Assembly (NCBI RefSeq): GCF_027943255.1
Contig: NC_072897.1
Coordinates: forward strand, 17,608,044-17,672,043
From: Anastrepha obliqua
Taxonomy: Eukaryota > Arthropoda > Insecta > Diptera > Tephritidae
Reading direction: 5' to 3'
Length of the DNA: 64,000 nt
Shown here: positions 23,927-34,117 of the stretch, piece after piece
How the letters are laid out: each line of letters opens with the position of its first letter
How positions within the stretch are numbered: position 1 is the first letter of the stretch
The notes under the pieces: generated by a model
Database searches by the model: none
The model's input: only the letters and a program-made list of their open reading frames with translations
Told to the model about the DNA's origin: nothing
Made by a program: the position numbers and the translations under genes

Positions 23927-25115
23927 TATTTTTGCGAAACGTTTTTTAATGCAAAGTTTCGCTTACAATATTTTCCTGTAGAAAGTTATAGAGATTATTG
24001 CCTTGCCAAAACCGGGTAAAGATCCAACTACTGTACCATCATATAGACCAATGAGCTTACTACCGACAATATCTAAAATTGCTCAAAAATTACTGCATGA
24101 CCGACTAAGCCAATTTTGGGACAAAAATGTAATTATAATACCAGATCATCAATTTGGATTCAGAAAAAAACATTCGACTATCCAACAGATCCATAGAATT
24201 ACAAATAAAATACAATCAGACCTTGAAAAAAGTCGTTACTGTGCGGCAGTATTTTTGAACGTAGCTAAAGCGTTTGACAAGGTGTGGCACAAAGGCTTAC
24301 TTCACAAAATAAAAATAATGATATCTTTTGACTACTATCTTATCATAAAAAGCGACTCAACCGACCGAAGTTTCTATATTAAATATGACAATCAAGGTTC
24401 AGATATTCATCAAATAACAGCTGGAGTTTCGTAAGGAAGCGTTCTTGGACCACTACTATATGTTTTGTTCACCGCAGACATACCACCTCCTGACGAAATT
24501 AATTCACCAATTGCTACGTTCGCAGATGATACAATAATATTGGCAACAAGCAAAAGCTTAACTATCGCTGCTGAAAAACCGCAGCGATACACAAACGCAG
24601 TTAAGGAATGGTTTGATGACTGGTGCCTAAAAATAAATAGGGACAAAACCGAATAGGTCATATTCACTACCAAAACAAAATTTACTGCAATTTCCGCTAA
24701 AATAAATGGCATAGCACTTAAAATAGAACCAATCGCTAAATACCTGGGAATTAACTTGGACTCAAAACTATATTGGAATTAGCACATCAAACAAAAGGTC
24801 AAATAAATAAAAGTAAAACTTCGACAAATTCATTGGTTAGTCTGCATGAAATCAAGACTTACTATACAGAACAAGCTGTTAGTGTACAAAACTATGATTA
24901 AACCAATCTGGCTTTATGGACTACAGGTATGGGGAACGGCTAAAAAGAATCATATAGCACAAATTCAACGACAATAACCGAAGATTCTTTTGATCATGTC
25001 TGACAGGCACACGAAAAATCATGACATCCACAGGACTTTTAATATAGCAACAGTAGACGAAGAAATCAAAAAGGTAACAACAAGGCATTTTGAAAAAATA
25101 CACAAACGCAATACT
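23927..25115 (+). pseudogene. Jockey-like LINE, right half: reverse transcriptase
   Basis: The continuation of the LINE at 12015-12929. ORF 24003-24434 shows LPKPGKDPTTVPSYRPMSLL, DHQFGFRKKHST and an NVAKAFDKVWHKGLL palm motif. The next motif reads GVS-stop-GSVLGPLLY, so the Gln of the usual PQGS motif is a TAA at 24432-24434. The same frame continues with IATFADDTIILAT (24465-24656), a stop, then YLGINLDSKLYWN and the thumb with more stops. FADD and GSVLGPLLY are typical of the Jockey clade. The 3' end is indistinct near 25110, where LTR-element sequence begins. Confidence 0.82.
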
Positions 25116-25840
25116 AGAGCTTAAATGAAATGGTTCACTGCCGTCGAAGGACGGAGCTTTTACTTTGACACCACTGGTTGAAATATCTGTACGGTTAAGT
25201 TGTAGTTCAAAGACCTCTGTCTCAATTGATTCCAGTTGGGACGTCATATGTGTATTCTCTTCTTCTAACTTGGATATATTAGTATCGTGTATTTCCAGTT
25301 GTGCATTTATCTAAGACGCCAACTGTGCTCACATTTATGAAATTTGCCATGAGATTTGTGACGACATTTACGATTGCATTTGCGACGTCTGCGATGAAAT
25401 CTCCGACATTTATAAAATCTGCCATGACATCTGTGATATTACAGCCATCTTCACACTCATGTCTACAACTGGTGAAGGGCATATATTCTCTGCGTTCTCT
25501 TCCACTTAGGTCGATAATTGTTCAATTTTCAGCTGCAAGACTTATTCGTTTACATCGACGTAATTCTGATTTAGTTAATAAGCCACGCTGTTTAAACTCC
25601 TTCTTAAATTGCTGCATCTTAAGTTGGTCCAAATTTGCTTCTTTCCTATCCTGTTTTATGGAAATTTATTCAACAATCCCACTTCTGACACCAATCGTTG
25701 CGAAATTGTTACGTTTTTGTCTAAATAAAAGGTCTCACAATAATTCCTCTAAGTTCGATCACTGGATTGCTAAATATCTTCTGCTCAAATATGAACGAGA
25801 CGGTATCAATAAAACGGTCCGCGGATGACATATGCCAAAA
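25116..25840 (-). pseudogene. LTR retrotransposon 5' remnant: LTR edge, PBS and gag N-terminus
   Basis: On the minus strand a sequence complementary to the 3' end of tRNA-Leu (tggtgtcagaagtgggat) lies at 25676-25693, the expected primer binding site. Upstream (25694-25840) is probably the end of the 5' LTR. Downstream comes an untranslated region, then a short gag start ending VKVKAPSFDGSEPFHL (near 25150), which resembles the gag N-terminus of insect Ty3/gypsy elements. Pol is absent. The alternating gacatttgtgatg-like text at 25340-25480 is low-complexity and probably not coding. Confidence 0.6.
25676..25693 (-). promoter_or_regulatory. Primer binding site, tRNA-Leu type
   Basis: Eighteen bases on the minus strand match the complement of the acceptor end of insect tRNA-Leu including CCA (from memory of tRNA-Leu 3' ends). 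This is where reverse transcription of the LTR element would start. Confidence 0.6.
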
Positions 25841-26290
25841 ATAAATTTTTTGTTTTTTGGTAGGACTGTTATAAGCATACATGGCAAATTTCAGCGTGAT
25901 ATGTCACATAGTTTGTTTTCTGTAAACAAGTCAAGCTCGAGCTGAATACACCGATCGTTGGAAAAACGATCACTGGATAATACTATAGGGAGTTATTATA
26001 TTATAGCTGCATGAATTGCTGCCACAGCCGTATTCACCCGACCTGGCTCCCTGCGACTTTTTCTTGTTCTTTAACAAGAAAAAATGGAATAAGAAATAAT
26101 TTAGTTCAAACGAAGTAATCATCGCCGAGCCAGAGGGGTATTTTGGAGAGTTCGAGGAATTGGAGGTGTTCAAAAATGGCCGGAGCGTTGGAAGAAAGTA
26201 TCTTACTAAAAGGGGACTATGTTGCAAAAATAAGTCTTTTTTGGAAAAATGGTGTCTTCATTTCTAACACTGGTACTTAGTAAACACCTC
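25841..26290 (+). pseudogene. mariner transposase, C-terminal fragment
   Basis: Around 26010-26080 the plus strand encodes LLPQPYSPDLAPCDFFLF, the motif carrying the third catalytic Asp of mariner (DD34D) transposases. It is followed after frameshifts by EGYFGEFEELE and, in another frame, RALEESILLKGDYVAKISLF, the usual mariner C-terminus. The N-terminal two thirds are missing. The left part (25841-26000) may be non-coding element sequence; the right end is near aacactggtacttag (26268-26282). Confidence 0.75.
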
Positions 26291-26931
26291 TCGTATACTT
26301 ATATTATGGGCAGTGATAGACAAGTCCGGGATGTTCCAACAAAAAAAAAAACACGTTTTAATGTACTCTCTCTCTCTCTGTTTATGACGGTTTTGTACAA
26401 TGCAATATTTTAAAAATTGTGAAATCAAGACTCTATTCGGAAATTAAACCTACGATAAGCGTAGGAATTTATAATAGGAATTTGCAACAAGCAAAGTGAT
26501 GGCATAAGTGGCCAGCTTTGCGCTGTTCACCTTATAGTTCGCGCTTTTATACTGTTCCACTTGTGCTATCAGTGAAACTTTTAGAATGGGTAAAAGTTAT
26601 GTGGTAAAATTCTTACACTAGGTTGCCATATTTTATATAGGTTAACTTGTAGCTACAGCATATCTTATGCTACAATGTTGTTTTATGTCAACTTTATGAG
26701 TGTAAAAATAAAAAAAAGGAATTTTTATTACCAATCAAGAGGATATTATTTTGTTTCTTTTTAGGTTTGGTACAATCTTAGTTTCGTCGTAAACAAACTG
26801 CTTTTACAACCCCTGTTACGTCAGTAAATCGTCGAGAGTCGTTTAACCGTCTGAAGTTAGCCAGACTTTCTGAATTCTCTCCCCCTATACTCTGCTCATC
26901 TCAACCAGTTATTTTGTTTTATATTATAATA
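26291..26931. other. Unassigned AT-rich interval
   Basis: Apart from a short (TC)n run near 26366-26380 I see no gene or repeat structure. It ends at the TTAA target of the piggyBac element. Confidence 0.5.
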
Positions 26932-26952
26932 TTAACCGTTCATTAGGCACGT

Positions 26953-26970
26953 GGTCTACAATCGTAGACC
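26953..26970. repeat. Subterminal palindrome, left, of piggyBac
   Basis: ggtctacaatcgtagacc, an almost perfect palindrome 17 bp inside the left end. Sister copies lie at 27124-27141 and 29393-29410. These may be transposase binding sites (inference). Confidence 0.75.
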
Positions 26971-27123
26971 ACTTCTTTTCAACGTCGTGCAAATCCTTAA
27001 ATTTGTCTTTTAAATTACCTAAGCTTTTTAATAGCTGTTTATAATTAATCTCTTTATCTAATTAGTGCATTCAGTGCGGGTTTGACGTGCAGTTGTAAAT
27101 TTTATCAAGGTCTGAACAGTGCT

Positions 27124-27141
27124 GGTCTACATATGTAGACC
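27124..27141. repeat. Internal palindrome of piggyBac
   Basis: ggtctacatatgtagacc followed by acgtg; same motif as the subterminal palindromes, about 190 bp inside the left end. Confidence 0.75.
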
Positions 27142-27209
27142 ACGTGACTAACGACGTTACTTTTTCTTGCGGCAATATTTCTTGACATATTAAATAGTTG
27201 AATTAAGTT

Positions 27210-29005
27210 CAGGTAAGTTTTGCTTATAATTTTTTTACAAAAGTGTGCTAATTTAATTAGTTTCAGATAATATTATATCTGATTCCAAAAAAAGACGATT
27301 GGAAAGCAGCAAAAATCCTGAAGTATGGGAAAGATGGCTCTCCGAGCTATCAAGTAGTGAAGAAAGTGATATGGATGAAGAAAACGAGACCGAGGTTGAC
27401 GAAGATACGGATATCAATGTGAATGCTGCTGAAGAGAGTGACCCCGAGACCGAATCGGAACTAGAAGGATCAAGCGATGATGAAATTCTTTCAGACGATT
27501 CTGGTGCATCTCATCCCCAAAATTTCTATTTAGGAAAAGACAATGTCACTAAGTGGAAGAAAACCAGACCCAATTAGCAAGTTCGTATTCGTTCGCACAA
27601 TATAATCAAACTTTTGCCGGGTACAAAAGGTAATGCGCGCAATGTTGAAACAGAAATTGAGTGCCTAAATTTATTTGTGAATGATTCGGTTATAAGAATA
27701 ATAACCGTTTCCACAAATTTGTATATTCAAAAAGTACGGATTAACTTTCAAGAAGATAGAATGAATTAAGATGCAAGAGAAACCGATGACACCGAAATTC
27801 GCGCTTTCATTGGCATTTTGTTTTTGATTGGCGCTCTTAGAAGCTCGAGAAAAAAATCTTCATAAAATTTGGGACAATTCACAAGGAAACGGGGTTGAAT
27901 CGTGCTACCTAGCGATGAGCGAGAAACGGTTTCGACTTCTGATAAGATGCCTGCGATTTGAAGACATCAATACAAGACAGCAGAGAAGAGCAATTGATAA
28001 ATTGGTGCCTATAAGAGAACTTTTTGATGTATTCCTGGTCAACTTTCAAAGTAATTTTATTGGTAGTGAGTTTCTTACTGTGGATGAACAACTATTAGCA
28101 TTTAGAGGACATTGCGCGTTTAAGCAATACATTCCTAGTAAGCCGGCCAAGTTTGGCATTAAAACTTTCGCGATGGTGCATGCAAAAACGTCTTACACTT
28201 TTAATTTGGAAACTTATGTGGGAACTCAGCCGGACGGATCATACAAACTTAGCAATAGTGCGGAAGAGATAACTCTTCGATTGGTAGAGCCAGTCGCAGG
28301 AACTAATCGCAATATTACTGGTCACAATTGGTTCAGCAGCTTGTCGTTGGTTAATAATTAGCTAAAGAAAAAGCTTACATATTTGGGAACTGTGAGAAAA
28401 AATAAACGCGAAGTTCCCAAAGAATTCCTTCCCAGGAAGAATCGTAAAGAAAAGTCAAGTATTTTTGGTTTCCAAGAAAATTGTACACTAGTGTCGTACT
28501 GCCCGAAAAAAAACCCGGTCAGTGATCCTGATATCATCTATGCACCATGATAACGCAATAGATGAGCAAACAATTGATGAAAAAAAAACCAATTATGATA
28601 ACCGATTATAATCACACAAAAATTGGTGTAGATCTTGTGGACCAATTATGTCAGAAATATAATGTTGCAAGGAATACGTGTCGTTGGCCAATGGTAATAT
28701 TTTACAATTTACTAAATATCTCTGGTATAAACGCTCTTTGTGTATATAAAGCAAATAATCCCCAAAATAATACAATACGGAGTGATTTTCTTGAAAAATG
28801 CGCATGGGAGCTCATTCGACCACAAATTGAAGTTAGATCAAAGAATCCTCGACTACCCAGGGAAATGAGGCAGCGAGCCCACAACCTTCTTGGCATCCCA
28901 AGCATTGCACCACAACCCACTCAATCACCAAGTAACTATGTATGTCGGACGTTGTCATATTTGCCCTCGCAATATGAACAAATCATCCCGAAAGTCGTGT
29001 ACTAA
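27210..29005 (+). pseudogene. piggyBac transposase, broken
   Basis: 27299-27577 is an acidic N-terminal segment (WERWLSELSSSEESDMDEEN) typical of piggyBac. An in-frame TAG at 27575-27577 and further stops follow. ORF 27828-28361 carries the first catalytic Asp in TVDEQLLAFRGHC, but the second (DNWF in relatives) reads TGHNWFSS, with His at 28323-28325. After a stop and frameshift (28362-28561), ORF 28562-29005 has DYNHTKIGVDLVDQLCQKY with the third Asp, and NTCRWPMVIFYNLLNISG. The C-terminal Cys-rich domain is not evident. A possible 54-bp intron (27213-27266, gtaagt to ttcag) precedes the acidic segment. Inactive. Confidence 0.9.
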
Positions 29006-29392
29006 TGCGGCAGATTTCCTTGCAAAAATCATATGCTCGCAATGTCTCAGTGAGGAAATATAAGCAGTTTTCAGAAACCACAACATATAAGTTTTGTACT
29101 GAACTTTTATTTTTTTATTTGAAGAAGTGAATTTTACATATTTTTATTTTAAGTTTTACGAATAATAAAAACTCTTTTGTAAATCGTCCATTAGTTATAA
29201 GAAAAAACTTTTATGAATTGCAATAAATGTTAAAAAACACATACATTCATGTTTTTATTGAATTTACAGAAGATACACAAATATTTTAGTGAAAATATTA
29301 CTTTATATTCCTCACATTAAATCACAGAATATACTTATGAAGTATTATTAAGAAACACAAATGAATAACACTTTTAGTCACAATATTAAAAT

Positions 29393-29410
29393 GGTCTACG
29401 ATTGTAGACC
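29393..29410. repeat. Subterminal palindrome, right, of piggyBac
   Basis: ggtctacgattgtagacc followed by acgtgcc, the inverted counterpart of the left-end motif. Confidence 0.75.
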
Positions 29411-29699
29411 ACGTGCCTAACCACGTTACAAAAATCCACGTGCCGAACGAAGGGTTAAATCCTTCCTAAATAAAAACAAAAGTTCCATTTTAATAAAATT
29501 TATATTTAAAAATATAGAGATACTTATATAAAAATTTGCTGTACTAAAAATTGCACACCTTTTTGCTCGCAACATATACCAAACAACAGCAGTTTTAAAA
29601 GAAACTAATTATTACTACTACGAAGCACATACTGAAGTAGACACACTGCTTCAAAAACTGGATCTGATTTTTGTTCTCTAAAATTAACATCGTACACAC

Positions 29700-29829
29700 A
29701 TCGTCATTCACCTGCCCCGTCGTTGTTGTTGTTGTTGTGGACTCATAGATGTTTGGGGAATGCTGCTGGAGTGACAGCCATTGACCGGATATAAATTGAG
29801 ATCGTTCCAATAACGCAGAATCGACCGTT
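29700..29829 (-). repeat. Short dispersed repeat with (CAA)n tail
   Basis: On the minus strand: an upstream block (ggaacgatctcaatttatat, then ccggtcaatggctgtcac) followed by (acaaca)n at 29720-29735. The layout of a conserved block plus a simple tail suggests a retroposed SINE or LINE 3' end. It is a single copy here, so family assignment is tentative. A reverse SINE follows directly. Confidence 0.45.
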
Positions 29830-30020
29830 CTGTCGTTCCTCTTTCTATTTGCGGCGTACGTCTTGATGGTGTTTCTCAAATGGATGGACCTACACTTTTA
29901 CGCCGACTCCGAATTGCAATTGGTTTTTTTTATGAGGAGATTTTTCATGACAGAAACACACCCAGGTTTGCCATTACCTGCCAAGGGGCGGCAGCTATTA
30001 AAAAAAAAACGTTTATATTG
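29830..30020 (-). mobile_element. SINE, divergent fragment
   Basis: The body of the SINE family (gcggcgtacgtcttgatg, ggacctacacttttacgccg, ttcatgacagaaacacaccc) with many substitutions relative to other copies, lacking both the TA tail and the tRNA-like head. Older than the copies at 5168 or 16191. Confidence 0.75.
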
Positions 30021-30539
30021 TTATTTTGCTATAATAACAGCATGTGTTTAAAGTTCCACAATTTTCCGCAAACTACTTTGTACTGAATTTATGAAATACC
30101 TGCAGAATGAGTTGCTGTCGTAAAAGTCGATGTAATTATATGCTTCCTGTTGAGATATCATAGAGTTGTTGTGTATTCTGAATATTAATTTGTAAATCTT
30201 AAATCAGGAAATATTATTTTCATATTTTTCCAAGAATATGATCCTTTTGACGTTACTTTAGCAAATGTATCATTTAACGCTTCGATCCTGGCTAAAATAT
30301 CCTCAAAATCTCAGCTCTCATAAGTCTGCTGTCTGCCTGAAATATCACCTTTAAATAATGTGCTGATTTTGGTACACGAACTTCTATCTCTTGTAGTAGC
30401 TAACATTGTTTATGTTGATGTTGATAACTTTCTTGTTGTGCTGTTTTGCTCATCATAGCACATAAACATACCTCCTGATGACATTGCCGACATATGATGC
30501 ATTGCGCTCAGCAGAATCTATCATTTGATATGTACAAAA
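30021..30539. other. Unassigned AT-rich interval
   Basis: No supported gene, RNA or repeat structure. Confidence 0.5.
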
Positions 30540-30845
30540 AAATAATAACTAGCGCGTACACTTCTGTTAGGTGTTTGGCCGAGTCCTCCTCTCCTTTGTG
30601 GCGTGCGTCTGGATGTCGTTCCACTAAAGAGGGACCTACAGTTTAGAGCCGCCTCCGAACACCAAATGGTTTTTTATGAGGAGCTTTTTCATTGCAGAAA
30701 CACACTCGGAGGTTTTCCATTGCCTGCCGAGGGGCGACCGTTATTAGACGAAAACGGTTTCTATTATTTTGCTTTTTCATGCACGCAGATTCGAACCTAC
30801 GTGCTCCCGAATGGTAGTCATTCGGCTACGGCGGCCGCACATTTG
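30540..30845 (-). mobile_element. SINE, near full length with tRNA-like head
   Basis: A reverse-oriented SINE. The head at the right end carries both internal promoter boxes: B box ggttcgaatct (complement of 30787-30797) and A box tagccgaatga (complement of 30818-30828), inside the gcggccgccgtagcc start. The body and the gcgcgtacacttct segment follow leftwards. The TA tail is almost lost. Confidence 0.85.
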
Positions 30846-31188
30846 AAATGTAAGATTATGAACATTTTAAAGATATTAGGGCGCCATTAATAATTATACA
30901 ATTAACACACTTGGAAAAGGAAATCGTTACGTATTAAATGAGATCGGTTCTTTCTCGTCACCAGATTTCTTAGTTGTTCTTATAGCTAAACAAATTTTGA
31001 TTTTTCCGGAAACTTTTCTGTCTGTCCGGAAATTATAGTTTGTCTAATGAAAGCGTGACTGCTATAACTTGGAAACTATTCAAAATAAACTTGTGGAAGT
31101 AATCGGCTCCAAATCAACCGAATTTGTCTTGGTAACTGTTTTAGCGTTCCTATCTACTTTTCTTTGAGTTTTTGCTTAACCAACCTAT
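30846..31188. other. Unassigned interval
   Basis: No supported feature; AT-rich sequence left of the probable solo LTR. Confidence 0.45.
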
Positions 31189-31649
31189 TGTTGCGAATGG
31201 TAAAACTTCGCGAATCGGTTGAGTACAATAGCGAGCGAGTGAGATGCCAAAACAAACCACGAATTCGCCTTGATGGCGATAGCAGACAGCGAGACAGAAC
31301 ACGCTTTCAGGGTCTACCGTTAGAAGACACGTGACTACACCGCATAGACAGGGCTTAGCAAGCTGCTACAACTGCCATAGCAACAGAACTTACCAAAAGA
31401 TACGAGCTGCCAGATCTAGAAATTACGATTGTTATTAAGCACATGTACATATGTATACTCGTATAATCAGAGGTGCAAGCGCATAGGGTTTTCAGTCGCA
31501 CGTTAAACGTATAAGCGAATAAACGAAAAGTAAAGCGATTCACTAAACCAAGCTAATGTGTTGCCATTAATTTGATAATCTAGTGATCGAACTCACAGGA
31601 ATCATTGTAAGACATTTATTTGGATTTTAACGTAAGGAAATTCGTAACA
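31189..31649. mobile_element. Probable solo LTR
   Basis: A 461-bp segment begins TGTTGCGAATGG and ends CGTAACA, so it has TG...CA-type ends. It contains possible TATA (tatgtatactcgtataat, near 31450) and polyadenylation (gaataaacg, near 31517) signals in plus orientation. The flanking four bases are ctat and atat, an imperfect target duplication. No internal region is present. The call rests on boundary structure only. Confidence 0.5.
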
Positions 31650-31946
31650 ATATCAATCCCATTTTTTTGTTTCCATTCTATACAGCATCGGTCTCGATAC
31701 TTGGGGTGGTTGTCCTCTACTAAAATACCAAATATCTTCGCAGCTAATGGCAATGATGGTTTCTTAGGAAATTTCATTCATCAGAACTGCATTAAGGTTA
31801 TATATATATATATGTACAGTTAGAAGGCGGAAGTACAAATTTTCCAGAATTTTTTCTGATAAAACTTTTTAATTTATTGATCTAAAAATTTGTACACAAA
31901 TGATTTTATCTTTTAGCTGTATTTTAAGACTAAGTATTAGTAAAAA

Positions 31947-32255
31947 GGCGGCCGTCGTAGCCGAATGGATTAGGGCGTGACTACCATTCACAATTTACAG
32001 AGAGAACGTAGGTTCAAATCTCGGTGAAACACCAAAATTAAGAAAAACATTTTTCTAATAGCGGTCGCCCCTCGGCAGGCAATGGCAAACCTCCGAGTGT
32101 ATTTCTGCCATGAAAAAACTCCTCAAAAAATATCTGCCGTTCAGAGTCGGCTTAAAACTGTAGGTCCCTCCATTTGTGCAACAACCACAAATAGGAGGAG
32201 GAGCTCGGCCAAACACCCAAAAAGGGTGTACGTGCCAATTATATATACCTATATA
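31947..32255 (+). mobile_element. SINE, full length
   Basis: The best plus-strand copy with a complete head: gcggccgtcg start, A box tagccgaatgg at 31958-31968, B box ggttcaaatct at 32011-32021, body, ggccaaacacccaaaaaggg and gtgccaattatatatacc tail. The A-to-B spacing of about 42 bp suits a tRNA-derived RNA polymerase III promoter. It does not fold as a functional tRNA because the 3' acceptor half is replaced by the SINE body. Confidence 0.88.
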
Positions 32256-32909
32256 CAGTAGATTCTGTTTTTATGCGGTACATACGTTCCGCAAGAAACA
32301 GCATAAAAAAAGCTACCAGTTCTAGAGTAAAACTATAGATACGTTTCAAAAGTGCTAAGAACCGCATAAATCTGAAATAATGTAATAAAATCGCATAAAA
32401 AAAGGGTACTAGTCCCATATTATAACTAAAATATAAAAACAAAACTGTATATATATATTAGTAAAAATATTTATGTGGAACGGAGCTACAGCTGATCTCC
32501 GGGAGCTACTTTCAAAAAAGACGTTTTGCGGTGACAATATCTCTGAACTGGATCCTCTAAAATTAAAAGGCCAAACAGACATCGTTAAAGTAATGTTAAA
32601 TCTAGTAACCAATCGAAGGAATAAGCAAAATAAATTTTTTTGACAAAATGGCGGTTCCTCAAAAAAAAAATTCCATTTGTGACCAAAATTTGGGCCTCAA
32701 ATTATTTATAAAAAAAAATATTTATCGGTGAGAAAAAATCTTCGATTAGTTACTAAGAAATATATTTAGAAGCTCGAGTTAAAATTTGATATTAATTGGT
32801 TTAGCCGTTTCCGAGTTGGTCACCGACTTTGAAAACACCGTTTTGGGAAAAAAGCGTCTAATGTTTGAAAAGCGCTTTACATAGGATACAATTAATTTTT
32901 TTTTTTAAC
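32256..32909. other. Non-coding interval, possibly MULE-like element flank
   Basis: No ORF supported. Lying downstream of the minus-strand MULE-like transposase, it may hold that element's 3' non-coding part. I found no convincing terminal repeat. Confidence 0.4.
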
Positions 32910-34112
32910 TTACATAGAGGTGTCTATTCCAGGGCCATATAATACATCCTCAGCCCCTTCGACAGCTTCTAATAATTCGAGCTGACATTGTCTGCGGGCC
33001 ATTCTTCCATCACGGGTGCTCTCAGGCGTTCTAAGATCGAAAATGTTCACGCGCTGCTCGTCTTGCCCATTGGGCCCAAGTGTTATTCCTATTGCCTTCA
33101 TATAATACAATAGTGATGCTATTCCTTCATGAAATATGCCGGCAGCTATGGAAGCAGCGATTTTAACATTTTCGAACCGGCCGGAACGATTTTGAGAGAG
33201 ATTTTCCAAATCAGTTGATTGTAGTTCTCGTTATTGTTTTGGTTAAAACAACCGACACATCTTTCTAATAAATTCTCATTGCTGAGATCTGTATAAATCG
33301 AAAGTATAGCCTCACAACATCTTCTGGTAATGGCTCATAATCATGGTCGAAACTGGATAATCGATTGGCAGCTGTAGCCCTCTGCCAGCTGCACCATGAG
33401 TCTGGTCCGTCTGCGCACTTATCGTGTTGAGGTTTTTCGTGAGTTGAACAATAATTATAATATAATATATGTGACCCAGATTTTTTTTTACGGAATCACA
33501 ATTTCTCCTTATTGCTAAGCTATAATAAACTGTCAACTTATCGATCATCTCTCCAGTAAGTTTGCCTTTTCCACGTTCCAATAAGTTCTTTTTTCACAAC
33601 TTCTTGATCACCGTAAGGTGCAGCATTTTAAATTCCCGAGTACATTTTGGAGCCACAGTCTCCAATATAATTTTTTCTACATGACTCCAAGTTTTTCCAA
33701 TGAACGTTGTAACATTTCGACGATCTACTTCCATTTTCCCAGAAAAACCAGAATGATTTGCAATGCAAGTATTTTTATGTTCTGCATACCTTTCATTATA
33801 TTCTTCGATATCGAGTTTTTTTCTCCAAGCTTCACACTGTTTGCAGTAGGCTCTTTTTAAAATAATATCAATGATTTTAGCAAATTGTGGCTGCAGTAAT
33901 TGTTGACTATCATCCCCAGGGGTGTGTGCTATATCTAAAACATGGTCAGTCTGGGTCTAGCAGCTCCATGCTACAGAAGATTTTGAATTTAGTTTATATT
34001 TGTATTATCCGAGGGTTTATTAGTTCTTCTCATTTTGTAAAAAAATTCCATGTTTCACCTATTGCCAGGTCCGGTTTCCCAGTATTTTTTCAGCCGTTCG
34101 CAAAATAGAACC
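32910..34112 (-). pseudogene. Mutator-like (MULE-type) transposase remnant, copy 1
   Basis: Reading leftwards on the minus strand: a segment with CKQCEAWRKKLDIEEYNERY and HKNTCIANHSGFSGKMEVD (about 33850-33700), then ERGKGKLTGEMIDKLTVYYSLAIRRN (ORF 33312-33581, given in two parts: ERGKGKLTGEMIDKL and TVYYSLAIRRN), and ORF 32910-33209 with VKIAASIAAGIFHEGIASLL and MKAIGITLGPNGQ. These match, from memory, the arthropod proteins annotated as Mutator-like transposase domain. Many stops and frameshifts. The right end is 5 bp left of the Transib, and the duplication start (33285) lies inside it. Confidence 0.65.
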
Positions 34113-34117
34113 CGCCG

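Larger units (their letters stand above)
26936..29454 (+). mobile_element. piggyBac-type transposon, inactive
   Basis: Bounded by TTAA at 26932-26935 and 29455-29458. Terminal inverted repeats are ccgttcattaggcacgtgg (left) and, inverted, cccttcgttcggcacgtgg (right), 15 of 19 identical or nearly so. Immediately inside both ends is a palindrome (ggtctac..gtagacc), present a third time at 27124-27141. A single broken transposase gene fills the interior. The size of 2.5 kb equals that of typical full-length piggyBac elements, so it is a full-length but decayed copy. Confidence 0.92.

Noticed and set aside
25301..25828. 175-aa plus-strand ORF
   Set aside because: It lies antisense to the LTR-element leader and shows no family motif; low-complexity text explains the open frame.
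31947..32035. Possible tRNA gene (A and B boxes present)
   Set aside because: The acceptor half does not pair and the sequence continues into the repeated SINE body; the same head recurs in other copies. It is a tRNA-derived SINE promoter, not a tRNA.
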